From Candidatus Amphrikana amoebophyrae (GTDB taxonomy: Bacteria > Chlamydiota > Chlamydiia > Chlamydiales > JACRBE01): a DNA stretch of 41,221 nucleotides. The position numbers and the translations under genes were made by a program. Where the stretch lies: contig JAUHQG010000052.1 in NCBI GenBank assembly GCA_030408475.1, positions 1 to 41,221 of the forward strand. Reading direction: 5' to 3'. How positions within the stretch are numbered: the stretch's first letter is position 1; every line of letters begins with the position of its first letter. Of this stretch, positions 31,906 through 40,305 are shown in pieces. The notes beneath the pieces were generated by a model. That model was not told the origin of the DNA and ran no database searches. It saw nothing but the letters and a program-made list of their open reading frames with translations.

Positions 31906-31936
31906 TTGTCCTTAAAAATAAGGCTAGTGTTATAAT
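31906..31936 (+). promoter_or_regulatory. Promoter of the Asp23-AmaP pair
   Basis: TATAAT (31931-31936) is preceded by CTAGTGT, almost the same extended sequence as in the divergent GYF_2 promoter. The best -35 is TTGTCC (31906-31911) at 19 bases, long for this promoter type; the extended -10 may compensate. Confidence 0.55.
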
Positions 31937-31962
31937 ATGAACTTCACACGGAGGTGTTGACT

Positions 31963-32499
31963 ATGACAAAATCAGAAGATCAAATAGGGACTAGCGTTCA
32001 ATATCCTGAGATAGATCCAAAAGAACTCAACTTTGCGGACACTGTGTTTGTTCGCGATATTGAAACCCGAGTTTTTCAAACTATTACTATCAGGTGCTTA
32101 TCTGGAATCGAAGGAATCGCTCTTTTAGGGGGTACTCTATTCGATAATTTACTTGGCCGAGAAGGGGTTGAGCGAATTAAAGGGATTTATGTTGAACAAG
32201 ATTCTAAAAGTCACTCTGTGAATATTAAAATTGAACTTAATGTAGCATATGGTATTTCTATTCCTGAGAAATCAGAAGAAATACAAACTAAATTGGTCGA
32301 TAGTATTATCAAATTGACTGGCCTACACGTGGCAAGTGTTCATATCATTTTTAAAAATGTTTTACCTCAAGAAGATTTGCAAGCTATTTTAGCTCAAAAA
32401 ATTGAGCCAGAAAAAAAAGTAGAAAATGATGTCAACCGTGATGATGAAGATGATGAAGTGAGTGATGAAGCGTTAAATGAATATTCAGAAGAGTTTTAA
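31963..32499 (+). CDS. Asp23/Gls24-family envelope stress protein
   Basis: A 178-residue protein of the Asp23 (DUF322) family. The core, about residues 20-140, has FVRDIETRVFQTITIRC, the GIEGIALLGGTLFDN glycine block, and VNIKIELNVAYGISIPE-, VHIIFKNVL strands. An acidic tail follows (DVNRDDEDDEVSDE). ATG 31963 is chosen because GGAGG (31950-31954) lies 8 bases upstream; an upstream GTG (31954) would sit on the binding site. In Gram-positive bacteria Asp23 coats the membrane through AmaP. The next gene is an AmaP-like protein, so this looks like the same pair in a chlamydia. Confidence 0.85.
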   Translation: MTKSEDQIGTSVQYPEIDPKELNFADTVFVRDIETRVFQTITIRCLSGIEGIALLGGTLFDNLLGREGVERIKGIYVEQDSKSHSVNIKIELNVAYGISIPEKSEEIQTKLVDSIIKLTGLHVASVHIIFKNVLPQEDLQAILAQKIEPEKKVENDVNRDDEDDEVSDEALNEYSEEF

Positions 32500-33000
32500 G
32501 TGCGTTTTACATACTATTTAAGTTCGATGCTTCATGTTTTTGTCGCCTTTTTTGTGATGATATTTGGAGCTTCGATTATTACCTTGCCGTTTGCTCCTAA
32601 TTTACGCTTAATATGTTACCAATTACTTCAAGAAGGATCTCCACTTCTTATCTATATTGGCGCCTCTTTCGTTGCGTTTTCAATTGTATTAATAGCTTGC
32701 TTTTGGGCCATGTATCGAAAAAGATTCTACACTTTAGAAATGAAAGGTGGTGAGGCTCAAATTGATGAAGCATTGATTCGATCTTATATTGAAGAGTACT
32801 GGAAAAAGTCGTTCAATATTAAGAAAAACTGTATAAATGTTATCGTTCACTCCAATCAGCAAGTGGAAATCATTGCGTCTAAAGCTCCATTTGAGCTAGA
32901 TGATGAAAAAATGGTGAGTAGGGTTCAAAATGAACTTGGAATATTACTGGCAAGGCGTCTAGGGTATGAAAAAGAATTTCTTTTAACTGTTCACGCCTAA
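32500..33000 (+). CDS. AmaP-like membrane anchor of the Asp23-type protein
   Basis: A 166-residue protein that starts at GTG 32500 directly after the Asp23 stop. It has two membrane helices (about 5-27 and 48-70), then a soluble tail with IDEALIRSYIEEYWKKSF and a beta-alpha part near 100-160. The layout (two helices plus a cytoplasmic Asp23-like tail) and position match AmaP of Staphylococcus. The 3' end overlaps uvrC by 18 bases. Role inferred: anchor for the Asp23-like protein at the inner membrane. Confidence 0.65.
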   Translation: MRFTYYLSSMLHVFVAFFVMIFGASIITLPFAPNLRLICYQLLQEGSPLLIYIGASFVAFSIVLIACFWAMYRKRFYTLEMKGGEAQIDEALIRSYIEEYWKKSFNIKKNCINVIVHSNQQVEIIASKAPFELDDEKMVSRVQNELGILLARRLGYEKEFLLTVHA

Positions 33001-34785
33001 ATTATCAATTATAGATTGCGCTTCAGTTTTCGATATCCCTTTCACAGAAATTAAATCTTCAAAGCTAGCTTCTTTTATCCGTTTAACAGAGCCAAAATGT
33101 GTGATGAGCAATTTCTTCTTTTTTGGACCGATTCCTGCAACTTGATCAAGTGCACTTTTGATCAATCCCTCTTTTCGTTTTTTCCTATGATAGGTGATAG
33201 CCATATCGTGTGATTCATCACGAACTCTTTGCAAGAAAAATTGGAGTGGTGATTTATGAGGCAATTCAATCGCTTCTTTTTTGCCAGGGATGAATATCCG
33301 CTCTTTTGATAGCCCCTTATCATGGCGAGCTTCCTCTTTTGTCAAAGCAATTAAATCACATGAAATTACATTAAGTTCTTGCATGATTTTAGTGGCTAAG
33401 CCCAACTGTCCTTTTCCCCCATCAAGTATGATCAAATCGGGTAAGTTGTCTTCCGCTTTACCCCGCTTTAGTCGACGCTCTAATATCTCTTTCATCGAAG
33501 CATAATCTTCCGATTTTTCAGAATGTTTAATTTTATATTTGCGCGACTCTGATGGCGATTTTTGACCATTGATAAATACGGCCATACTCGCTGTTGGATT
33601 TTCACTTGACATGTGAGAAGTGTCAAAGCACTCAATTCTTTTGGGAAAGTTATCGAGTAAGCAAAGCTCTTGTAGTTTTAATAATAACTCCTGCAGCTCT
33701 TTTTCTTTTTTTACAAATGATTCTAAATAGGCTTTTCCATTTTTTTTAGCCATTGATATCAATTTCATTTTTTCACCCTTTTGAGGAGAAGATATTTTTA
33801 CGTTTAAAATTTCTTCAAGAGCTTTGGGTAAACATAGTTGTGATAGAATATGTTTGGGGGTAGGTGCTGTTGCATAATGTTGCATCATAAATGAGGTTAA
33901 GATATCGACTTCTTGTGCTACTGTCATTGGGATATGAAAAGATCTAGATTCGGCAAATCTTCCATTTCGTATGGTCATTTTACAAATGACAAATTCTCCA
34001 TTCTCACCTCTATGTAGGGCTAGTACATCAGTATCGTCCAAGTTGAATCGAGTCGTGAATTTGTGACTCTCGCTAATTTTTTTAAGTGCATCAATTTGGC
34101 CATGTATGATTTGAGCTTTTTCATACTCCATCTTATCCGAGAGTTCTTTGCGTTTTTGAGTGAGTTCCTTGACTAACGTAGGGTCATTGCCCTTTAAAAA
34201 TCGAACTATGTTGTCTACGTGTTCATCATATTCTTCTTTTGTGCACTTATCTTTACACGGTGCAATACATCTTTTCATATCGTATAATAGACACGGCCTT
34301 TGTCTGCTTTTAAGTTCATGATCACTACATTGACGCAAAGGAAAAGTTTTAAGTAGAGTGTCATGCGCTTGTTTGGCTTTGAATCCGCTAATATAGGGTC
34401 CAAAATAGAGTGCTCCTGCTTTGGGTTTTCCTTTGTAGCGAATTAATTTAAGAGTTGGCCACTTCTGTTTGGGATCAATCGATAAGCTTACATAGGTTTT
34501 ATCGTCTTTTAATAAAACGTTATATTTTGGCTTATGTTGCTTTATAAGGCTATTTTCAAGAAGTAGAGCATCTTTTTCACTTAAAGCTATAACTGTTTCA
34601 ATATCAGCAACTTGAGCGATTAAGATGGGGATCATCTCTCTTCCATCGCCACCTGATTGAAAATATTGACGCACGCGGCTGTTAAGATTTTTTGCTTTTC
34701 CAACATAAAGTATACGCCTATTTTTATTGCGCATGATATAGACGCCAGGCTCAGTTGGTAGTTTAGCTTTCTTTATGTCGAACAT
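32983..34785 (-). CDS. uvrC: UvrABC system protein C
   Basis: The nuclease of nucleotide excision repair, cutting both sides of a lesion. 600 residues: GIY-YIG (PGVYIMRNKNRRILYVGKAK) at the N-terminus, the UVR motif KMEYEKAQIIHGQIDAL near residue 215, an RNase H-like nuclease with FDTSHMSSENPTASMAV and DLIILDGGKGQL, and a final helix-hairpin-helix pair (VAGIGPKKKKLLITHFGS). It overlaps mutS by 13 bases, giving the order CT793-like, mutS, uvrC as in CT793-CT792-CT791. Confidence 0.96.
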   Translation of the reverse strand: MFDIKKAKLPTEPGVYIMRNKNRRILYVGKAKNLNSRVRQYFQSGGDGREMIPILIAQVADIETVIALSEKDALLLENSLIKQHKPKYNVLLKDDKTYVSLSIDPKQKWPTLKLIRYKGKPKAGALYFGPYISGFKAKQAHDTLLKTFPLRQCSDHELKSRQRPCLLYDMKRCIAPCKDKCTKEEYDEHVDNIVRFLKGNDPTLVKELTQKRKELSDKMEYEKAQIIHGQIDALKKISESHKFTTRFNLDDTDVLALHRGENGEFVICKMTIRNGRFAESRSFHIPMTVAQEVDILTSFMMQHYATAPTPKHILSQLCLPKALEEILNVKISSPQKGEKMKLISMAKKNGKAYLESFVKKEKELQELLLKLQELCLLDNFPKRIECFDTSHMSSENPTASMAVFINGQKSPSESRKYKIKHSEKSEDYASMKEILERRLKRGKAEDNLPDLIILDGGKGQLGLATKIMQELNVISCDLIALTKEEARHDKGLSKERIFIPGKKEAIELPHKSPLQFFLQRVRDESHDMAITYHRKKRKEGLIKSALDQVAGIGPKKKKLLITHFGSVKRIKEASFEDLISVKGISKTEAQSIIDNLGVNS

Positions 34786-37358
34786 TGATCATTATACTTG
34801 TGCAATAAATTTAGAGCTTCCATTGGAGTCATTGCATCCAAATCAAGCTTTGCAATCTCTTCTACCACAGGATGTTTTTTTGGTTCAACTTCGATTGGAA
34901 CTTCTGGTAAGTTGGCAAAATCTATTTCAGGTTTTTGTTGCTCAAAAGAGGCGAGAAGTTGTCTTGCAGAATGGATCACGTCCATTGGTATGCCAGCTAA
35001 TTTAGCAACATGTATGCCGTAACTTTTATCAGCAGCTCCCTGAACAATCTTACGGAGAAATAGCACTTCGTTATCAGTTTCTGAAACGGCAACACGGTAA
35101 TTTTTAACTCCCTTTAGAATTTTCTCCATTTCAGTGAGTTCAAAATAGTGGGTGGCAAAGAGAGTCTTAGGTGCCGATTTAAGAGGGGTAATAAGATGTT
35201 TTGCTACTGCCCAAGCGATGGCAATTCCATCATAAGTGGAAGTTCCTCTTCCAATTTCATCTAAAACAATAAGTGATTTTTCATCAAACTGATTTAGAAT
35301 TGCGGCTGTTTCAGACATTTCAACCATAAAAGTAGATAGGCCGCGTGATAAATCATCACTAGCGCCAATTCTCGAAAATACTTTGCTAATGACACCGATA
35401 TGAGCAAAAGTGGCAGGAACAAATGAACCCATTTGAGCCATAATAGTAATGAGAGCCACTTGACGAATATAAGTAGATTTCCCGGCCATATTAGGTCCTG
35501 TAATGATCATCATTTTTTCCGTTTCACTTAAATGGGTATCATTAGAAATAAATGAGCCATCTAAAAGTGATTTTTCAATAATGGGGTGGCGGCCCCCTAC
35601 AATATCCAATGAAGAGGAGTTGTCAACTTTGGGTCTAACATATCTTTGCTCTCTTGCTAAAGAGGCGAAAGAAAACAGAGCATCTAAAGTTCCAAGGCCG
35701 TTAGCAATTGCTGAAATTTTAGTTGTAAATGATTTTAGCACTTCTAGTAAATTAGAGTATAAGCTCGCTTCTAAGTTTTCGATCTGATCTTGAGCATTGA
35801 GTATTTTGTACTCAAATTCTTTCAATTCTGAAGATATGAACCTCTCGTTATTAACCAGAGTTTGCCTTTTTTCAAAACTCTCAGGCATTCTCACTGCTTG
35901 CGCTTTGCTCACTTCAATGTAGTAGCCAAACGCTTTTGTATAGCTCACTTTTAAAGATTTAATATCAAGTTCAGATCTCAGGCGCATTTGATAGTTTAAC
36001 AAATAGTCTTGAGAACCTGTTCGAAGTGATCGCAGTTCATCTAGCCCTTCATTATAACCTGATTTAATAACGTCGCCTTTACCCAGTTTTGCAGGTGGCT
36101 CATCACAAATTGCTTCGCTAATCACCCGGGTGATTTCCTGAGTATCTATTAAACTGTGTGCAATATCTAAAAAGAGGGGGCTAGTTAAACTTTGAGTGAG
36201 TGCTCTTAGAAGGGGAATGGCTTCTAAAGATTTTAAGTATGAGATGATCTCTTTGGGATTGATTGATTTAGCTTCAATCTTCATACAAAGTCGTTTTAAA
36301 TCACGAATTCCTTTAAGGGTTGATTTTAAGTCACTTAATAAAACAGGGTCGCTTATTAACTCTTCAACTACTTCTTGACGCCGAGTAATTTCTTCAATAT
36401 GGGTAAGGGGGTGAGTGATCCATCGTTTAAGTAAACGTCTTCCCATTGCCGTTTGCGTTTTATCCATCACTCCAAAAAGGGTGAATTTGGATTGTTTCAT
36501 TTGCGAATGGGTAATTTCTAAGTGGTGAAGTGTTGTATGATCAATTTGAAGATAATCGCCTAAGTCTTCTTTTGTGATAGTTTTAATATGGTCTAAATTT
36601 ATGTGGCGATCGTCACTTAGATAGGCAAATAAAGCTCCCATACTGCAACTGGTTGCAATCTGTGATTTTAAGCCATATCCATCGAGATTTGTTGTGGAAA
36701 AATGTGTAGAAACTACTTGAATTGCATTTTCAAAATCGAAGGTGTAGTTATTTTCTACACTGATTCTGGTTCCAATAGATTCAGTGATTGAATTGAGAAA
36801 AGATTTATGCTTTTTAGCAAATTTAGAAGAGACTAAAAGTTCGGAGGGTCTTCTTTTGATGATTTCGTCATAGAGAGTGGAAATTTCATTTACCTCAAGG
36901 GCAAAGAGCTCTGATGTGGAAATATCTATAAGTGTAAGGCCAAAAGTAGATTTGTGTTCACCAATTGAAGCGAAAAAATTATTGGCTGAATATTGAGGGC
37001 TCGATTCCGGGATATAGGTAGCGGGTGAAATAATTCGAGTTACTTCCCTTTTTACAATTCCCTTTACTTGTTTAGGGTCTTCAACTTGCTCTGCAATTGC
37101 AACGCACATGTTTAAGCTGATGAGTTTTTCTAAATGTTGCTCTAAGCTAATAACGGGAACGCCAGACATGGGAATATCGTGTCGCTTTGTAAGGGTAATA
37201 TCTAAAAGTTCGGAGAGTTTTATAGCATCGTCATAAAAAGCCTCATAGAAATCGCCAAGGCGGAAAAACAAAATAGCATCTTTAGCGCTATTTTTACACT
37301 CTTGCCATTGCAACATCATAGGGGTTTGCTTAATTTTGGAATCAAGGAGGGAGGTCAT
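34773..37358 (-). CDS. mutS: DNA mismatch repair protein MutS
   Basis: Recognises mispaired bases. 861 residues from ATG 37358. Mismatch-reading Phe-x-Glu motif FRLGDFYEAF near residue 33, Walker A ITGPNMAGKSTYIRQ near 619, motif with STFMVEMSETA, Walker B LIVLDEIGRGTSTYDG near 695, and FATHYFELTE. A frame from ATG 37391 would overlap the upstream gene by 26 bases and adds a segment unlike MutS starts; 37358 lies after that gene's stop (37366). The gene is the second of the CT793-like, mutS, uvrC operon. Confidence 0.96.
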   Translation of the reverse strand: MTSLLDSKIKQTPMMLQWQECKNSAKDAILFFRLGDFYEAFYDDAIKLSELLDITLTKRHDIPMSGVPVISLEQHLEKLISLNMCVAIAEQVEDPKQVKGIVKREVTRIISPATYIPESSPQYSANNFFASIGEHKSTFGLTLIDISTSELFALEVNEISTLYDEIIKRRPSELLVSSKFAKKHKSFLNSITESIGTRISVENNYTFDFENAIQVVSTHFSTTNLDGYGLKSQIATSCSMGALFAYLSDDRHINLDHIKTITKEDLGDYLQIDHTTLHHLEITHSQMKQSKFTLFGVMDKTQTAMGRRLLKRWITHPLTHIEEITRRQEVVEELISDPVLLSDLKSTLKGIRDLKRLCMKIEAKSINPKEIISYLKSLEAIPLLRALTQSLTSPLFLDIAHSLIDTQEITRVISEAICDEPPAKLGKGDVIKSGYNEGLDELRSLRTGSQDYLLNYQMRLRSELDIKSLKVSYTKAFGYYIEVSKAQAVRMPESFEKRQTLVNNERFISSELKEFEYKILNAQDQIENLEASLYSNLLEVLKSFTTKISAIANGLGTLDALFSFASLAREQRYVRPKVDNSSSLDIVGGRHPIIEKSLLDGSFISNDTHLSETEKMMIITGPNMAGKSTYIRQVALITIMAQMGSFVPATFAHIGVISKVFSRIGASDDLSRGLSTFMVEMSETAAILNQFDEKSLIVLDEIGRGTSTYDGIAIAWAVAKHLITPLKSAPKTLFATHYFELTEMEKILKGVKNYRVAVSETDNEVLFLRKIVQGAADKSYGIHVAKLAGIPMDVIHSARQLLASFEQQKPEIDFANLPEVPIEVEPKKHPVVEEIAKLDLDAMTPMEALNLLHKYNDQCST

Positions 37359-37365
37359 ATGTTTT

Positions 37366-37863
37366 CTAACCGGTGTGAAATAGATCGACAATCGATTTTA
37401 AGAAATTTTTCTTTTTTGTGTGACCTTTTTCTTCACAATTTTTTTCTTCTATCTCTTTAAGAACATCTTTAGCTTCAATAATTCCTTTTGAAATTTGCAA
37501 AACAACTCCATCACACCAGTTTTGAGCCTCTTGCACTTGCTTTTGAATTTCCTCTAGTTTTTCTAAAATTTGCTCAGGAGTTTTATTTGAAATTGAAAAA
37601 TCGAGAACTTCATCAGAAAAAATTTTGTTGTGACAGGTCTGAGTGGCTTGGCGTAGTTCAAAAATGTCGATTAAAAGGGGTAAAAACATTTTCTTAAACC
37701 CTTCTCGAAGGGTAGGATTGATTTGGGTAGGGACAATCTTTTTCCCTTTCGCTTCACTTATCTGAGAAATCGAATGGGAAACTTGATCTGTAAGCTTTGA
37801 TGTAGTCAGCTTGGTATAGACTTTCTTGCGAAAGCCCTTTAAAGCTTCATTGTTATCTTCCAT
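37366..37863 (-). CDS. Conserved chlamydial hypothetical (CT793-like by position)
   Basis: A 165-residue charged helical protein with no signal peptide or domain I recognise; a coiled-coil stretch (PEQILEKLEEIQKQVQEAQN) lies near residues 103-122, and the tail is lysine-rich. I chose ATG 37863 because a strong promoter (37871-37899) puts the transcript start at or within a base or two of it; ATG 37875 would lie inside the -10 box and so could not be in the mRNA. It sits upstream of mutS, as CT793 does. Its role is unknown. Confidence 0.7.
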   Translation of the reverse strand: MEDNNEALKGFRKKVYTKLTTSKLTDQVSHSISQISEAKGKKIVPTQINPTLREGFKKMFLPLLIDIFELRQATQTCHNKIFSDEVLDFSISNKTPEQILEKLEEIQKQVQEAQNWCDGVVLQISKGIIEAKDVLKEIEEKNCEEKGHTKKKNFLKSIVDLFHTG

Positions 37864-37870
37864 ACTCTTT

Positions 37871-37899
37871 ATCATAGGTAAAAGTGGAGTTTACTTCAA
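37871..37899 (-). promoter_or_regulatory. Promoter giving a leaderless CT793-like mRNA
   Basis: On the minus strand TTGAAG (plus 37894-37899), 17 bases, TATGAT (plus 37871-37876). ATG 37863 starts 8 bases after the -10, where transcription should begin, so the message would have essentially no 5' leader. Confidence 0.6.
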
Positions 37900-37979
37900 G
37901 AGGGAGAGAGTGTTTAAAAAAGCTTATTTTCCTAAACAGGATATTATGATACCATGATTTCAAACAATGGAACTGTCAT

Positions 37980-39752
37980 TTGGGATATACACGTCAAAGT
38001 TTAGAAGAGCTTCGCAATAAAGTTGATCTTATTGAAGTTGTATCGTCTCATGTTAAAATGACTCGAAGTGGCGCGTACTATAAAGGGCTTTGTCCTTTTC
38101 ATAATGAGAAATCACCTTCGTTTTTACTTCAAAAGGGGGATGCGCACTACCACTGTTTTGGTTGCGGAGCTCATGGCGATGCGATCGCTTTTTTAATGAA
38201 TTATCTCAAAATGACTTTTGCTGAATCGGTTAAAACTTTAGCTGAAAAGTTTGGCGTTAAGCTTGAAGAGACAGACTTTAAAGATCAACAAAAACAAGCG
38301 GCTATTTCAAGGCTAAAAAGTGTAATGAATGATAGCGCTAAGCTATATAATTTTTACTTACTTCATACTGATGAAGGGCATAAAGCTCTGCAGTACCTCT
38401 ATCAAAGGGGGTTAGATCTCAACTTCATCAATACATTTCAAATTGGTTATGCTCCAGCTGAGGATTCTATTTTTCTCAATACTATGCGTGAAAAGGGATA
38501 CAAGTTAGAAGAGCTTCAAGAAGTGGGGCTAATTAGGCAGGTAGGAGCTAGAGCTAGACCCTTTTTTAGTTCGCGCATTACTATTCCTATGCACGATATA
38601 TTTAAAAATGTCATTGGTTTTTCTTGTCGGAAAATTGAAGAGTCTACTTTTGGTCCAAAATATATCAATTCTCCTGAAACGCCACTATTTAAAAAGTCAC
38701 GAGTTCTGTTTGGACTCTATTTTTCTCGCAAAAGAATAGCTAAAGAGCAAAAAGCTCTTATAGTAGAAGGACAAATTGATGCTTTAAGGCTTATTGAAGA
38801 GGGTTTTGATTTTACCATTGCTGGTCAAGGAACTGCTTTTTCGGATGGTCATGTTCAAGAATTACTCAAGCTTGGAGTTAAACATGTTTATCTCGCTTTT
38901 GATGGTGATAATGCAGGCCAAGAGGCGGCTCTTAAAGTGGGTCAAATGTTTCAAAAAGAAGCGGTTGAAGTTTCAGTTCTTAAGTTTGGCGAAAAAGAAG
39001 ATCCCGATACTATTTTAATGGAGAAAGGGGCTCCTGGGATGATTCAAAAAATTGATGCCTCAGAAGACTATTTGTCATTTTTAGTATCAACTATGTCTAA
39101 AAGAGGTAATATCCACACACCAGCTGGAAAAAATGAAGTTGTGCGCAGCTTAGTTAAAACAATTCATGAATGGGAACATCCTTTGATGGTTCATGAGGGG
39201 TTAAAAAGATTAGCTGCGCTTATGCAGGTTCCAGAATCAGTAGTTGTTCCTCAAAGTACACAAGCAAAAGAATATATTCCTAAAACAGCCTCGATCTCCC
39301 AGTTTAATGTTGATCCAAATCGCGTTTTAGAGACTGATCTTTTGCGATGGATTTTATTGGCTGATCAAACAGAGTTTTCCCTTATTGAATTTGTTGCTGA
39401 GTACTTGGGTGAAGATGATTTTGTTACTCCTTTATGCAAAGATTTGTACGAGATCTTTCTCGATCATTATGAAAAAGAGCGCAATGTAAATTTAATTGCA
39501 ATTGCTTCATCCTTAGAAGATGCTGAGCATCAGCTTTTCTTGGCAGAAATATTGCAAAAAAAAGTGAATTTAGAGAAGGCAAAAGAAGGTGTTAAAGAAG
39601 CGGTTATGAAGATTTTACAACGCAATTGGATGCAGCGCACAGAAGAAGTAAAATCTAAAATTCAAAGTGGTGGGTATTCTCAAGACGAGGTGATGGGGCT
39701 GGTTAAAGAGTTTAATCAACTTAAAAAAGCCGTTCCGCAGTTTAATGATTAG
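37980..39752 (+). CDS. dnaG: DNA primase
   Basis: Makes RNA primers for replication. 590 residues starting at TTG 37980, no in-frame ATG upstream fits. The CHC2 zinc finger is [25 protein letters not shown] (C38, H41, C59, C62). The Toprim catalytic core follows near residue 263 with [19 protein letters not shown] and [12 protein letters not shown] (the D-x-D metal pair). The C-terminal part binds the DnaB helicase by family analogy. Divergent from the CT793-like-mutS-uvrC operon, the CT794 arrangement. The 3' end overlaps the methyltransferase gene by 8 bases. Confidence 0.95.
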   Translation: [590 protein letters not shown]

Positions 39753-40305
39753 TGTGATTGTTCTTATTATCGCTGTTTTAGCTGCGTTCTCTATTATATA
39801 TTTTACATTCAAAAATGGGATTTCTCCCATGCCATCATCTAAAAAAGTGTGCGCTGAAATTGCTAAACTTGTGAGTGAGGAAAAAGTGGTGCATGAGCTT
39901 GGCTCAGGATTTGGTCACCTTGCCTTTGCGATAGCTAAAGCTAATTTAAACTGTAAAGTGATCGCCTATGAAAATTCTTTTATACCCTTTTTTTACACTT
40001 ATTTAGTGTCCCATATGCTGAGGTTAAAAAATATAAAAGTTATTTTGGGTGATTTTTGGAAATTGGATTTTTCTCAATTTGAGTGTGTTGTTGCTTATCA
40101 ATACATAGAAGGGGTTCAAAGGCTTTATTTAAAAATGGAAAGCGAAACAAACAATGGTCTAAAGTTTATTACAAACACATTTTCAGTTCATAAAACAAAA
40201 TGTAATAAAAAAGTTTACATTAATGACATTTCAAACTCAGTTCTGTTTTGTTATAAAGTTGAACCTAGACTAAAATCAGGGAAATTGCATGAAGAAATTA
40301 TTTAA
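39745..40305 (+). CDS. Membrane-anchored SAM-dependent methyltransferase-like protein, C-terminus altered by an insertion sequence
   Basis: A 186-residue protein. One N-terminal membrane helix (ISVIVLIIAVLAAFSIIYFT, residues 2-21) precedes a Rossmann-like fold with motif I VVHELGSGFGHLAFAIAKA near residue 49 (E-x-G-x-G-x-G), then VIAYENSFIPFF and a VVAYQYI strand. This is the pattern of a class I methyltransferase, although no specific substrate can be named. The last ten residues (KSGKLHEEII) are encoded after CAGGG at 40277, which I take as the end of the ISAs1 element, so the native C-terminus has been replaced. Starts at ATG 39745 inside dnaG. Confidence 0.65.
   Translation: MISVIVLIIAVLAAFSIIYFTFKNGISPMPSSKKVCAEIAKLVSEEKVVHELGSGFGHLAFAIAKANLNCKVIAYENSFIPFFYTYLVSHMLRLKNIKVILGDFWKLDFSQFECVVAYQYIEGVQRLYLKMESETNNGLKFITNTFSVHKTKCNKKVYINDISNSVLFCYKVEPRLKSGKLHEEII
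40277..40300 (-). mobile_element. Probable terminal end of the ISAs1-type element
   Basis: CAGGGAAATTGCATGAAG (40277-40294) lies 4 bases past the transposase stop. Elements of this family commonly begin with CAGGG, so this is a likely terminal inverted repeat. The other end lies outside the window, so the repeat cannot be confirmed here. Confidence 0.45.

Noticed and set aside
37359..37391. Longer mutS start at 37391
   Set aside because: It overlaps the upstream gene and adds residues not typical of MutS; ATG 37358 fits better.
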